A stretch of 64,000 bases of DNA from CAVQBC01 sp963848415 (lineage in GTDB: Bacteria; Actinomycetota; Thermoleophilia; Solirubrobacterales; Solirubrobacteraceae). This document shows, piece by piece, positions 8,253-16,274 of the stretch (the stretch's first letter is position 1; each line of letters opens with the position of its first letter). The stretch spans positions 868,001-932,000 of the forward strand of contig CAWKDN010000001.1 of the NCBI GenBank assembly GCA_963848415.1, read 5' to 3'. Below the pieces are notes generated by a model. That model saw only the letters and a program-made list of their open reading frames with translations, was not told the origin of the DNA and searched no databases. Made by a program: the position numbers and the translations under genes.

Positions 8253-9578
8253 ATGCTGCCTCTCGCCCGGAGCACGGATCGCAACGGCGACCTCCCACCC
8301 CACCTCGCCCGGTACGCCTGGCCGGCCGGCGTCGCGGCCGCCGGCGCCGCCTGGTACGCCTCGGACTCCCTGCGCCACCGCCGCGAGGGCGGGCGCGGCT
8401 ACGAGCTGCACGGCGAGGCCGAGCCGGGGACCGACGGCTTCTTGCGAGCCACAGAGTCGCTGACGGGCGCGCCGATCTCCTACGGCAACACGGTCGAGCT
8501 GCTCATCAACGGCGACCGCATCTTCCCGTCCTTCCTGAAGACGCTGCGCTCGGCGCAGCGGAGCCTGTGCCTGCTCACCTACGTCTACTGGCAGGGCGAC
8601 ATCGCGGTCGAGGTGGCCGAGACGCTGGCCGAGCGGGCGCGTGCCGGGGTCGAGGTCAACGTCATCCTCGACGCGGTCGGTGCGATGAAGATGAACACCG
8701 AGCTGGTGGACGCCATGGAGGACGCCGGCGTCCGCGTCGTGCGCTTCCGCCCGCCCAAGCCCTACGCGATGCGCCGGCTCAACAACCGCACGCACCGCAA
8801 GATCTGCGTGGCCGACGGGCGCGTCGGGCTCACCGGCGGCGTCGGCATCGCCGACGAGTGGACGGGCGACGCCCACGACGCCGACCACTGGCGCGACACC
8901 CACGTGATCGTCCGCGGCCCGGTCGTGCGCGGCCTGTTCGGGGCCTTCGCGGAGAACTGGCTGGAGGCGACCGGCCAGGTGCTGGTCGGCGACGCCTACC
9001 TGCCAGAGCTGCCCGGGCTCGACGGCGGCGGGCCGATGCAGCTCGTGCGCTCGAGCGCCGGCGTCGGGGACTCCAACGTCGAGGCGCTCTACTACCTCGC
9101 GATCGCCGCCGCCCGGCGCGAGGTCGACCTGACCGCGGCGTACTTCGCGCCCCGGCCCGCCTTCACAGAGGCGCTGTGCGACGCCGCCGAGCGCGGTGTG
9201 CGGGTGCGCGTGCTCGTCCCCGGCGAGGGCACCGACAAGCCGGCCGTGCGGGTGGCGGGGCGCTCGAGCTACGACGACCTGGTCGACTGCGGCGTCGAGG
9301 TCTACGAGTACGGCCCGACGATGCTGCACGCCAAATCGCTCGTGCTGGACGGCATCTGGTCGTCGGTCGGCTCGGTGAACTTCGACAACCGCTCCTTCCA
9401 GCAGAACGACGAAGCTACGCTGTGCGTGCAGTCCGAGGCCTTCGCCGCCGAGCTGAGCGAGCAGTTCGAGCGCGACCTCGAGCGCTCCGAGCGGATCGAG
9501 CACGGGCGCTGGAAGCGCCGGGGGCCGCTGCAGCGCGGCTCCGAGGCCGCGATGCGACTCGCCCGCCGCGAGCTGTAA
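8253..9578 (+). CDS. Cardiolipin synthase-type phospholipase D family protein
   Basis: A 441-residue protein with two HKD catalytic motifs: H181-x-K183-x4-D188 (THRKICVAD) and H359-x-K361-x4-D366 (LHAKSLVLD). A hydrophobic stretch near residues 22-36 suggests a membrane anchor. Enzymes of this type join two phosphatidylglycerols, or PG with another phospholipid, to make cardiolipin at the membrane. Length and motif spacing fit bacterial Cls. It is divergent from the cyclodeaminase operon, with about 90 bp between the starts. A broader phosphatidyltransferase role cannot be excluded. Confidence 0.88.
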   Translation: MLPLARSTDRNGDLPPHLARYAWPAGVAAAGAAWYASDSLRHRREGGRGYELHGEAEPGTDGFLRATESLTGAPISYGNTVELLINGDRIFPSFLKTLRSAQRSLCLLTYVYWQGDIAVEVAETLAERARAGVEVNVILDAVGAMKMNTELVDAMEDAGVRVVRFRPPKPYAMRRLNNRTHRKICVADGRVGLTGGVGIADEWTGDAHDADHWRDTHVIVRGPVVRGLFGAFAENWLEATGQVLVGDAYLPELPGLDGGGPMQLVRSSAGVGDSNVEALYYLAIAAARREVDLTAAYFAPRPAFTEALCDAAERGVRVRVLVPGEGTDKPAVRVAGRSSYDDLVDCGVEVYEYGPTMLHAKSLVLDGIWSSVGSVNFDNRSFQQNDEATLCVQSEAFAAELSEQFERDLERSERIEHGRWKRRGPLQRGSEAAMRLARREL

Positions 9579-9644
9579 GTGTCGCCCGGCGGTTCCGGGT
9601 ATTCCTGAGCCGAACGGAATCCATCACTGCAAGGAGGCAGCCTC

Positions 9645-9947
9645 GTGGGAATCATCGGCTTCGTCGTGCTCGGCCTGCTGGCGGGCATCATCGCCAAGGC
9701 CATCATGCCCGGCGACGATCCGGGCGGCATCATCGTCACGACGCTGATCGGCATCGCCGGCGCGCTGCTCGGCGGCTTCCTGGCGAGCGCGCTGGGCGTC
9801 GGCGAGCTCGAGGAGTTCTTCGACCTCGGCACCTGGCTGATCGCCATCGCCGGCTCGCTGCTGCTGCTGGCGATATACCGCGTAGTCGTGGGCCGGCGTG
9901 GCCACGGCAACGGCTCGCGGCGCGGCCCCACGGCCCGCGTCCGCTAG
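9645..9947 (+). CDS. GlsB/YeaQ/YmgE family stress-response membrane protein
   Basis: A 100-residue protein with three hydrophobic helices and the family's glycine-rich pattern (GLLAGIIAKAIMPGDDPGG, LIGIAGALLGGFLA). It is also called the transglycosylase-associated protein family; members are small inner-membrane proteins linked to stress, with no known enzymatic activity. The GTG start is set by a perfect AAGGAGG at 9631-9637. The tail from about residue 88 is basic and polar. A strong hairpin terminator follows. Confidence 0.85.
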   Translation: MGIIGFVVLGLLAGIIAKAIMPGDDPGGIIVTTLIGIAGALLGGFLASALGVGELEEFFDLGTWLIAIAGSLLLLAIYRVVVGRRGHGNGSRRGPTARVR

Positions 9948-9979
9948 ACGCGCCACCGAGGCCCAGACCGGGCCTTAAC

Positions 9980-10013
9980 GAGAGAAGAGGGCTCTGCTCG
10001 AGCCCTCTCTCTC
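9980..10013 (+). terminator. Rho-independent-like terminator after glsB-type gene
   Basis: A long inverted repeat: GAGAGAAGAGGGCT, a 7-nt loop, then AGCCCTCTCTCTC, with one bulged base. A smaller GGCCC/GGGCC hairpin precedes it. It lies between the plus-strand GlsB gene and the minus-strand asd gene and may act on both. Confidence 0.7.
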
Positions 10014-10105
10014 GTGGTGGCGTACCCCTGGTCCGCCCTGGAAACTTTCCCTACGGATCTGGGTACCCGCCGCCGCGACGGGTCATACCACCGGTTTTGC
10101 TCCGC

Positions 10106-11146
10106 TCAGCGGACGCCGGCGCGCGCGCCGATCAGCCCGCGCTCGTGCAGGCGCTCCGCTAGCTGGACCGCGTTGGTCGCCGCGCCCTTGTAGAGGTTGT
10201 CGGAGACCACCCACAGGTTGAGCGCGCGCGGGTGGGACTCGTCGCGCCGGATGCGCCCCACGAACACCTCGTCGCGGCCCGCCGCGGCGCGCGCGGTCGG
10301 ATAGCTGTCGGACGGCGGGTCGTCGACCACCGCGACCCCGGGCGCCGCCGCCAGCAGCTCGCGCGCGGCCTCCGCCGAGAGCGGCTCGCGCGTCTGCACG
10401 TTGACCGCCTCGGAGTGCGCGTAGGTCACCGGCACCCGGACGCACGTGACGGCGATCCCGATCGACTCGTCGCCGAGGATCTTGCGCGTCTCGAACATCA
10501 TCTTGCGCTCTTCGTCGGTGTGGTCATCACCGTCGGGGAAGCTGCCCGCGCCGCCCAGGACGTTGAAGGCGATCGGGTGCGGATAGACCTTCGGCTCGCC
10601 GGGGTCGCGCCCCTCGAGCACGCGCCGGGTCTGCTCCTCGAGCTCGGCGACGGCCTTGACGCCCGTGCCCGACACGCACTGGTAGGTGGAGACGATCAGC
10701 CGCTCGATCCCGGCCGCGTCGTAGAGCGGCTTGAGCGCGACCATGAGCTGCATCGTCGAGCAGTTCGGGTTGGCGATCAGCCCGCGGTGGGCGTCCAGCG
10801 CCTCGGGGTTGACCTCGGCGACGACGAGCGGGACCTCGGGGTCGCGCCGGAAGCGCGAGGAGTTGTCCACGACCACGGCGCCGGCGTCGACGAAGCGCGG
10901 CGCCCACGCGCCCGACGTCGTCGCGCCGGCGGAGAAGATCGCGACGTCGAAGCCCTGGATGGTCTCCTCGCTCAGCGGCTGGATCGTGCCGAAGCCCGCG
11001 AGCTCGCGGCCGGCCGAGCGCTCGGAGGCGAAGGGGACGACCTCGCGCGCGGGGAAGCCGCGCTCGCGCAGCTTGGCCAGCATCACCGTCCCGACCGCGC
11101 CGGTGGCACCGACGACCGCGACCCGCAGCCCGTCGGCGGCGCTCAT
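10106..11146 (-). CDS. asd: Aspartate-semialdehyde dehydrogenase
   Basis: A 346-residue enzyme. It has the N-terminal Rossmann motif VVGATGAVG, the catalytic cysteine in ANPNCSTMQ, the QCVSGTG stretch and the RVPVTYAHSEAV substrate region. It reduces aspartyl phosphate to aspartate semialdehyde with NADPH, the second step toward lysine/DAP, threonine and methionine. The ATG overlaps the stop of lysC by 4 nt (ATGA), so the two are translationally coupled, as is common in actinobacteria. Confidence 0.95.
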   Translation of the reverse strand: MSAADGLRVAVVGATGAVGTVMLAKLRERGFPAREVVPFASERSAGRELAGFGTIQPLSEETIQGFDVAIFSAGATTSGAWAPRFVDAGAVVVDNSSRFRRDPEVPLVVAEVNPEALDAHRGLIANPNCSTMQLMVALKPLYDAAGIERLIVSTYQCVSGTGVKAVAELEEQTRRVLEGRDPGEPKVYPHPIAFNVLGGAGSFPDGDDHTDEERKMMFETRKILGDESIGIAVTCVRVPVTYAHSEAVNVQTREPLSAEAARELLAAAPGVAVVDDPPSDSYPTARAAAGRDEVFVGRIRRDESHPRALNLWVVSDNLYKGAATNAVQLAERLHERGLIGARAGVR

Positions 11147-12405
11147 GCCCGCACCCCGAACGGGTCCTCGGCGCGGACCTCGTCGGCGCCCAGGTCGAAG
11201 GCCTCGTGCAGCGCGCGAACCGCCTGGGCGACCTCCTCGCCGCGCACGACGCAGGAGATCTTGATCGGCGAGGTGGAGATCATCTCGATGTTGATGCCCT
11301 CGCGGCCGAGGATGGAGAACACCTTGGCGGCCACGCCGGGGTGCGACTTCATTCCCGCCCCCACGACGGAGACCTTCCCCATCGTCGGGTCGGCCGCGAC
11401 GCTCGCGATGCCGACGTCGGCGACGACGCCGTCGAGCGTCGCCCGGGTCACCGGCAGGTCCGAGCGCGGGACGGTGAAGGACATGTCGGCGGAGGCGCCG
11501 TCGGAGACCGGCTCGTTCTGGATGATCATGTCGACGTTCACGTTGGCCTCGGCCAGCGTCGAGAAGATCCGCCCGGCCACGCCGGGGACGTCCGGGACGC
11601 CCAGCAGCGTCACGCGCGCCTCGTCGGTCGAGTGGGTCACGGCGGTGATCAGCGGGCGTTCCATCGTCTCCTCTTCTCCGACCACGACGGTTCCTGGCTT
11701 GTCGGTGAACGACGAGCGGCAGTGGATCCGCACGCCGTGGTTGCGGGCGTATTCGACCGAGCGCAGCTGCAGCACCTTGGCACCGGAGGCCGCCATCTCG
11801 AGCATCTCCTCGAAGGACACCACCGGCAGCTTGCGCGCGTCGGGCACGATGCGCGGGTCGGCGGAGAACACGCCGTCCACGTCGGTGTAGATCTCGCACA
11901 CCTCGGCGCCGATCGCCGCCGCGAGCGCGACCGCGGTGGTGTCCGAGCCGCCGCGCCCGAGCGTCGTGACGTCGCGCGAGGTCGAGACGCCCTGAAAGCC
12001 GGCCACCAGCACGACCATCTCGTCGCTGAGCGCCTCGCGGATGCGGTCGGCGCGCACGTCGAGGATGCGCGCCTTGGTGTGCGAGGTGTCGGTCACGATG
12101 CCGGCCTGCGAGCCCGTCAGCGAGATCGCCTTGTGGCCGAGGTCGTTGATGGCCATCGCGCACAGCGCGCACGAGATGCGCTCCCCGGTGGAGAGCAGCA
12201 TGTCCATCTCGCGCGGGTCCGGGTGCGGCGAGACCTCGTCGGCCATCGCGACCAGCTCGTCGGTCGTCTTTCCGCGCGCGCTGAGGACCGCGACGACCTT
12301 CTGGCCCTGCTCGCGGGCGCGCACCACCCGGCGGGCGGCGCGCTGTAGGCGCTCGGCGTCCGCGACGGAGGTGCCCCCGAACTTCATGACGACGGTGCCG
12401 GGCAT
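11143..12405 (-). CDS. lysC: Aspartate kinase
   Basis: A 420-residue enzyme opening with the signature MKFGGTSVAD; it also has STGERIS, GFQGVS and GRGGSDTTAVALAAAIGA, then two ACT domains (about residues 265-410) of the kind that bind lysine/threonine for feedback control. It phosphorylates aspartate, the first step of the aspartate-family pathway. An internal Met before ERPLITAV lies where the separate beta subunit starts in Bacillus and Corynebacterium, so a second product is possible. A TAGACT box lies 9 nt upstream of the ATG and no Shine-Dalgarno sequence is evident, which suggests leaderless expression. Confidence 0.95.
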   Translation of the reverse strand: MPGTVVMKFGGTSVADAERLQRAARRVVRAREQGQKVVAVLSARGKTTDELVAMADEVSPHPDPREMDMLLSTGERISCALCAMAINDLGHKAISLTGSQAGIVTDTSHTKARILDVRADRIREALSDEMVVLVAGFQGVSTSRDVTTLGRGGSDTTAVALAAAIGAEVCEIYTDVDGVFSADPRIVPDARKLPVVSFEEMLEMAASGAKVLQLRSVEYARNHGVRIHCRSSFTDKPGTVVVGEEETMERPLITAVTHSTDEARVTLLGVPDVPGVAGRIFSTLAEANVNVDMIIQNEPVSDGASADMSFTVPRSDLPVTRATLDGVVADVGIASVAADPTMGKVSVVGAGMKSHPGVAAKVFSILGREGINIEMISTSPIKISCVVRGEEVAQAVRALHEAFDLGADEVRAEDPFGVRA

Positions 12406-12431
12406 CGCCGAGTGAGTCTAGGAAACGCGCA

Positions 12432-12450
12432 GCGGCGGCTTACCCGCCGC
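12432..12450 (-). terminator. Hairpin between recR and lysC
   Basis: GCGGCGG-CTTAC-CCGCCGC is a perfect 7-bp stem with a 5-nt loop, just past the recR stop and upstream of lysC on the same strand. There is no T-run. It may attenuate read-through from the dnaX operon into lysC. Confidence 0.45.
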
Positions 12451-12455
12451 CAACG

Positions 12456-13076
12456 CTAGAGCGCCCGGCGGCCGGCAAGCGCGCGGCCGAGCGTGACCTC
12501 GTCGGCGTACTCGAGGTCGCCGCCGACCGGCAGGCCGGAGGCCAGGCGGGTGACCGTCACCTCAGGCGCCCGCTGGTGCAGGCCGTCGGCGATGTAGAGC
12601 GCGGTCGCCTCGCCGGTCGTGGTGGGGTTGGTGGCCACGACGACCTCGCGCACGTCGCCGTCGCCGTCGCCGTTGGCCGCGGCGGTCACGCGGTCGTAGA
12701 GCTGGGCGAGCTTCAAGTCCTCGGGCTCGACGCCGTCGATCGGCGACAGCGCGCCCCCGAGCACGTGGTAGCGGCCGCGGAACTCGTGCGTACGCTCGAT
12801 CGGGATCACGTCGCCCGGCTCCTCGACCACGCAGATCAGCGAGCGGTCGCGCCGCTCGTCGAGGCAGATCGTGCAGCGCGGCCCCTCGGCGAGGTTGAAG
12901 CACACCTCGCACAGCGTGATGCGCTCCTTGACGTCGCGGATCGCCTGCGCGAGCCCGGCCGCGTCCTCGGGCGAGGCGCGCAGGATGTGGAAGGCGAGGC
13001 GCTGGGCGGTGCGGGTGCCGATGCCGGGGAGCTTGGAGAGCTCCGCGACCAGCCGCTGGACGGGCGGGGCGAGCAG
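12456..13076 (-). CDS. recR: Recombination mediator RecR, probable CTG start
   Basis: RecR acts with RecF/RecO to load RecA at gaps. Visible parts are the N-terminal helix-hairpin-helix (KLPGIGTRTAQRLAFHIL), the C4 zinc finger (CEVC...CTIC), the Toprim domain (ICVVEEPGDVIPIE, ATNPTTTGEAT) and the C-terminal GLPVGGDLEYADEVTLGRAL. The full N-terminus needs initiation well before the first Met/Val codon. In this frame the only initiator-like codon between the ybaB TAG (13085-13083) and the conserved N-terminus is CTG 13076, which gives 206 residues and places LPGIG as in Bacillus RecR. It is probably coupled to ybaB. Confidence 0.88.
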   Translation of the reverse strand: MLAPPVQRLVAELSKLPGIGTRTAQRLAFHILRASPEDAAGLAQAIRDVKERITLCEVCFNLAEGPRCTICLDERRDRSLICVVEEPGDVIPIERTHEFRGRYHVLGGALSPIDGVEPEDLKLAQLYDRVTAAANGDGDGDVREVVVATNPTTTGEATALYIADGLHQRAPEVTVTRLASGLPVGGDLEYADEVTLGRALAGRRAL

Positions 13077-13082
13077 CGCGGC

Positions 13083-13547
13083 CTACTTCTTGCGCCGGCG
13101 CGCGGCGCGGTTGGGCGCCCCGCCCGGCAACCCGGCCGGCCCGCCGGGGCCGCCGGGCCCGCCGGGGCCGCCGAGCCCACCGAGCCCGCCGCCGGCGCCG
13201 CCCAGGCCGAGCGACTCGAGCGCGCTCATGGGATCGAAGCCGCCGGCGCCGCCGCCAGCGGCGCCGGCGAGCTGGCTCTCCTGGAGCTGCTGGGCCTGCC
13301 GGATCGCCTCGTTGACCGCCGCGGTGACCATGTCCTGGAGCATGTCGACGTCCTCGGGATCGACGGCGTCCGGATCGATCGCCAGCGACTCGATGTGCAT
13401 GTCGCCGGTCATCACGACCTTGACCATGCCGCCGCCGGTGGAGGCCTCGACCTTCTGCTCCTTGAGCTTCTCCTGGGCCTCCTGCTGGGCCGCGAGCATC
13501 TCCTGGGCCTGCTGGAGCATCTGGTTGAGGTTGGGCGGCTGGGGCAT
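13083..13547 (-). CDS. YbaB/EbfC family nucleoid-associated protein
   Basis: A 154-residue protein. The first 110 residues are the YbaB fold: a helical N-terminus rich in Gln/Glu (NLNQMLQQAQEML), the beta hairpin GGGMVKVVMTGDMHIESLAI and the C-terminal helix ending LQESQLAG. YbaB dimers bind DNA and are typically encoded between dnaX and recR, as here. Unusual is an added tail of about 45 residues: Gly-rich, with repeated Gly-Gly-Pro units, and ending in the basic RRRKK. The ATG shares one base with the dnaX stop (TGATG). The recR reading frame follows in the same frame after the TAG. Confidence 0.9.
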   Translation of the reverse strand: MPQPPNLNQMLQQAQEMLAAQQEAQEKLKEQKVEASTGGGMVKVVMTGDMHIESLAIDPDAVDPEDVDMLQDMVTAAVNEAIRQAQQLQESQLAGAAGGGAGGFDPMSALESLGLGGAGGGLGGLGGPGGPGGPGGPAGLPGGAPNRAARRRKK

Positions 13548-15472
13548 CAGGGCTCCTGGGGCGGCGGGTCGGAAGCAGGCTCGGGCTCGGGCTCGGGCAG
13601 CAGCTCTTCGGCGTCGAACTCGTTGACCAGGCGGTCGATGAGCTCGTCCTCGGAGAGCATCGCGGCCTGGACCGGGGCGTCGCCGTCGGCTCGCAGCGCG
13701 TAGGCGACGCGCAGCGAGCTGCCGGTCACCGAGCGGATGGTCTTGGCGATCAGCTCGCGGCTGGCGGCGTTCTCGGCCTTGCGGCGCGAGAGCGCCTCCG
13801 ACTTCGCCCAAGCGAGCGTCAGCTCGGAGTCGGCGAGCCCGGTGGGGCGGGACTCGCGCAGGGCGGCGGCCAGCAGCGGTGACTCGGCCTCGATCCGCTC
13901 GAGCACGGCCGGCCACAGCTCGCCGAGCGTGTCGAGGTCGAGCTCGACGCCGACGCTCAGGCCGGCCTCGGCGTTCGTCGCGGCCGGATCGACGATGGCC
14001 ACGGCGGCGACGGCGGGCGGTGGCGCGCCCTCGGTCTCGAGATCGGCTGCGACCGCCGCGGCAGCCTCTTCGACGACCTGGGCCGCCGCCTCCGGGCCGG
14101 CCTCGCTCGCGCCGGGGACGGTGGTGGCGGCGAGCACGGGGGGCTGGCCCTCGACCTCGGCGGTCACGGCCACCGCGGTGCGACCGGCGGGGGCGGGCCG
14201 CTCGGCGGGCGCAGACGCGGCCGCGGCGGCGCGGCCGGCGGCGGTGGCGGGCACCTCGGGCGCGCGCGCGGCCGGCGCGCGGGTGGCCGAGCCGCCGCCC
14301 TCCAGCCGCTCCACGCGGGCGAGCAGCGCCTTGACCGAGGGCTCGAGCTCGGGTGTCGCGGCCTTGATCAGCGCCAGCTCGAGCTGCGTGCGCGGGTCGG
14401 CGCCGTCCTTCATCGCCCGCAGGCCGGCGGCGAGCAGGTCCAGCAGCCGCACGACCTCGGCGGGGCCGACGCGCGCGGCCTGCTCGAGCAGCCGCACGTC
14501 CTGGTCCGGGGACACGCGCAGCTCTTCCGGGACGTCCTCGGAGCCGATCGCCTGCAGGATCATCAGCCCCCGCAGGTGGGCCTCGAGGTCGCCGAAGAAG
14601 CGCCCGACGTCGCGACCGGAGCCGGCCAGGCGGTCCGCGGCCAGCAGCGCCTCGCGCGCGTCGCCCTCCGAGACCGCGTCGACGGTCCCGAACAGCAGGT
14701 CGGCGTCGGCGGCGCCGAGCACCGCGAGCACGTCCTCGAGCGCGACGGTCGGGCCCGAGTAGGCCAGCAGCTGCTCGAGCGTCCCGAGCGCGTCGCGGAA
14801 GGAGCCGGTCGCCGAGCGGGCGATCAGCGCCCGCGCCTCGTCGCCGATCTCGATCCCCTCGGCGTCGGCCACCCGCGCGAGCACGCCGGCGATCTGCGCG
14901 ACGGTGGGCCGCGCGAAGTCGAAGCGGTGGCAGCGGTCGACGACGGTGGGCAGCACCTTGGCCGCCTCGGTCGTGGCCAGCACGAAGATCGTGTTGGGCG
15001 GCGGCTCCTCGAGCGTCTTGAGAAAGGCGTTCCACGCCGCCGTGGAGAGCATGTGCGCCTCGTCGAGGATGTAGACCTTGTGGCGCCCGGAGACCGGCGC
15101 GAAGGCGACCTTCTCGCGCAAGTCGCGGATGTCGTCGACCGAGTTGTTGGACGCCGCGTCCATCTCGATGACGTCCAGCGAGGTGGCGGCGGCGATCGAG
15201 CGGCACGAGTCGCAGGCCCCGCACGGGGTCGTGGTCGGCCCGCCGGACCCGGCCCCGCCGCCGGCCTCGCCCTGGCAGTTCAGCGAGGCGGCGAGGATCT
15301 TGGCCATCGAGGTCTTGCCGGTGCCGCGCGAGCCGACGAACAGGTAGGCGTGGTGGACCTTGCCCTGCTCGATCGCGTTGGAGAGCGTGCGGACCACGTG
15401 CTCCTGGCCGACGACGTCGGCGAAGGTGCGCGGGCGGTGGCGGCGGTACAGCGAGGCGGGAGCCGGAGGCAC
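13547..15472 (-). CDS. dnaX: DNA polymerase III subunit gamma/tau
   Basis: A 641-residue clamp-loader ATPase. It has Walker A GSRGTGKTS, a four-cysteine zinc module (C near residue 69, then CGACDSC), Walker B VYILDEAHML and the sensor segment FVLATTEA. From about residue 370 comes a long Ala/Pro/Glu-rich linker, then a tau-like C-terminal domain (ELWPAVLERIEAESPLLAAAL) ending in an acidic tail. It assembles the clamp loader and links polymerase to helicase. The start is GTG 15472, 9 nt after a TAGACT box. It is the first protein gene after the SRP RNA, a widespread arrangement. Confidence 0.95.
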   Translation of the reverse strand: MPPAPASLYRRHRPRTFADVVGQEHVVRTLSNAIEQGKVHHAYLFVGSRGTGKTSMAKILAASLNCQGEAGGGAGSGGPTTTPCGACDSCRSIAAATSLDVIEMDAASNNSVDDIRDLREKVAFAPVSGRHKVYILDEAHMLSTAAWNAFLKTLEEPPPNTIFVLATTEAAKVLPTVVDRCHRFDFARPTVAQIAGVLARVADAEGIEIGDEARALIARSATGSFRDALGTLEQLLAYSGPTVALEDVLAVLGAADADLLFGTVDAVSEGDAREALLAADRLAGSGRDVGRFFGDLEAHLRGLMILQAIGSEDVPEELRVSPDQDVRLLEQAARVGPAEVVRLLDLLAAGLRAMKDGADPRTQLELALIKAATPELEPSVKALLARVERLEGGGSATRAPAARAPEVPATAAGRAAAAASAPAERPAPAGRTAVAVTAEVEGQPPVLAATTVPGASEAGPEAAAQVVEEAAAAVAADLETEGAPPPAVAAVAIVDPAATNAEAGLSVGVELDLDTLGELWPAVLERIEAESPLLAAALRESRPTGLADSELTLAWAKSEALSRRKAENAASRELIAKTIRSVTGSSLRVAYALRADGDAPVQAAMLSEDELIDRLVNEFDAEELLPEPEPEPASDPPPQEP

Positions 15473-15781
15473 GAACCGTTCAGTCTAGATGCCCGTCCGG
15501 GCGGCTCGGGGGCGCTCGCCGCACGCTCCGGGGGCGCGTTCGCCGCGGGCGGAAACCCCGCATCGAGAGGGTGCGAGCGGATGCGATCAACCGGCTCGTC
15601 CTCAGCATCGCGCCAGTCGGCGCCTGGGTGCTGCACTTATGCCGCTCTGACCGGCTCTTCAACAGCACCGCGAGCCAGTACGCGCCGATGCTGAGGAAAT
15701 GCCGGTTGGCTCGCAGTCCTCCGGACGGCCCCTACTGGTCGGGTTCGGCGGTCCTGGAGACTGGCGTCGCGTCGAAGAAGC
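15473..15781. other. Intergenic stretch between SRP RNA and dnaX
   Basis: No convincing gene is seen in these 309 bases. The frames that cross it lack third-position bias and family features. On the minus strand it carries the presumed dnaX promoter, with TAGACT at about 15482-15487 as a candidate -10 box. Confidence 0.5.
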
Positions 15782-16052
15782 GGACCGTGCACCCTCCGTC
15801 GAGGCTGATCCCCGGGGGCTGCCACCGTCCGCCTGCTCCGGCCGGGTGATCCCGCTGCGCCTACCGGTGACCGCTTAAGGCTGCTTCCTTCCGGATCTGA
15901 CCTGGTTCGCGGGCCTGCATCGCGCGGGACCCGGCCATCGACGCCGCGGGCGGCGCGCTGACCCGAGGGCCGGACCCCTCGAGAGGGAATTCAGCCCTGC
16001 TAGAGCGGATTGCAGGTACAGGGCACCGCTACCTCCCCGCCTAGCACGGTCC
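15782..16052 (-). ncRNA. ffs: Signal recognition particle RNA, large bacterial type with Alu domain
   Basis: The S-domain core CCAGGTCAGATCCGGAAGG followed by AAGCAGCC (plus positions 15879-15905) is the hallmark SRP helix-8 sequence with its GGAA tetraloop. Flanking arms GGCCGGGTCCCGC and GCGGGATCACCCGGCC pair around it, and CCTCGGG/CCCGGGG and TCGAGG/CCTCGA continue the long helix 5. The 5' part (TAGCGGTGCCCTGTACCTG ... GCAGGGCTGAA) resembles an Alu domain. The two ends, GGACCGTGC and GCACGGTCC, pair perfectly over 9 bp as helix 1. The total, about 271 nt, matches the Bacillus large form. It forms the SRP with Ffh for membrane targeting. Confidence 0.88.
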
Positions 16053-16097
16053 ACTCCCCACTCTAGCGCCGTCGCCGCGGTACCCTTGCCGCCAGAT

Positions 16098-16169
16098 GGG
16101 CGCGTAGCTCAGTGGGAGAGCGCTCGCTTCACACGCGAGAGGTCGCAGGTTCGAAACCCGCCGCGCCCA
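16098..16169 (+). tRNA. tRNA-Val (anticodon CAC)
   Basis: A 72-nt cloverleaf: acceptor GGGCGCG/CGCGCCC, D-stem GCTC/GAGC, anticodon stem CTCGC/GCGAG with loop TTCACAC (anticodon CAC), T-loop TTCGAAA. CCA is not encoded. The T-stem GCAGG/CCCGC has an A-C mismatch at its third pair. Its 3' part is the attachment site of the island that follows. Confidence 0.93.
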
Positions 16170-16170
16170 T
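16132..16170 (+). repeat. attL: tRNA-Val 3' end direct repeat
   Basis: Thirty-nine bases, from the 3' side of the anticodon loop to one base past the discriminator, identical to 37177-37215. Just upstream the two copies differ by two bases (TTCACACGCG here, TTCACGCG in the other copy). Confidence 0.8.
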
Positions 16171-16186
16171 CCGCCGCGAACGGCGG
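16171..16186 (+). terminator. Hairpin after tRNA-Val
   Basis: CCGCCG-CGAA-CGGCGG forms a 6-bp stem with a tetraloop directly after the tRNA 3' end. It is a probable terminator or processing signal. Confidence 0.45.
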
Positions 16187-16244
16187 CCCGGCGCGGAATC
16201 CGCCGGACAGGGCCGCCGCGCCGCCGCCCGACCGGGGTGGCCGA

Positions 16245-16274
16245 GCGGGCACTAGCGGCGGCGGCGGTGCCCGC
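16245..16274 (-). terminator. Hairpin at the end of the integrase gene
   Basis: GCGGGCAC (16245-16252) and GTGCCCGC (16267-16274) form an 8-bp stem around a GC-rich loop, next to the integrase stop codon. It is a likely terminator for the minus-strand gene, separating it from the tRNA. Confidence 0.5.

Noticed and set aside
10019..10075. GTACCC/GGGTACC inverted repeat between the GlsB terminator and asd
   Set aside because: The arms are short and imperfect over a long loop; no clear role can be given.
15571..15849. A 92-codon plus-strand frame between dnaX and the SRP RNA
   Set aside because: No codon bias or family similarity, and it overlaps the 3' arm of the SRP RNA.
16230..16262. A GGGGTGGCCGAGCGG stretch resembling the D-arm of a class II tRNA
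   Set aside because: No matching acceptor, anticodon or T-arm follows; the bases are better explained by the hairpin at the integrase end. It might be a tRNA relic, but this cannot be supported.
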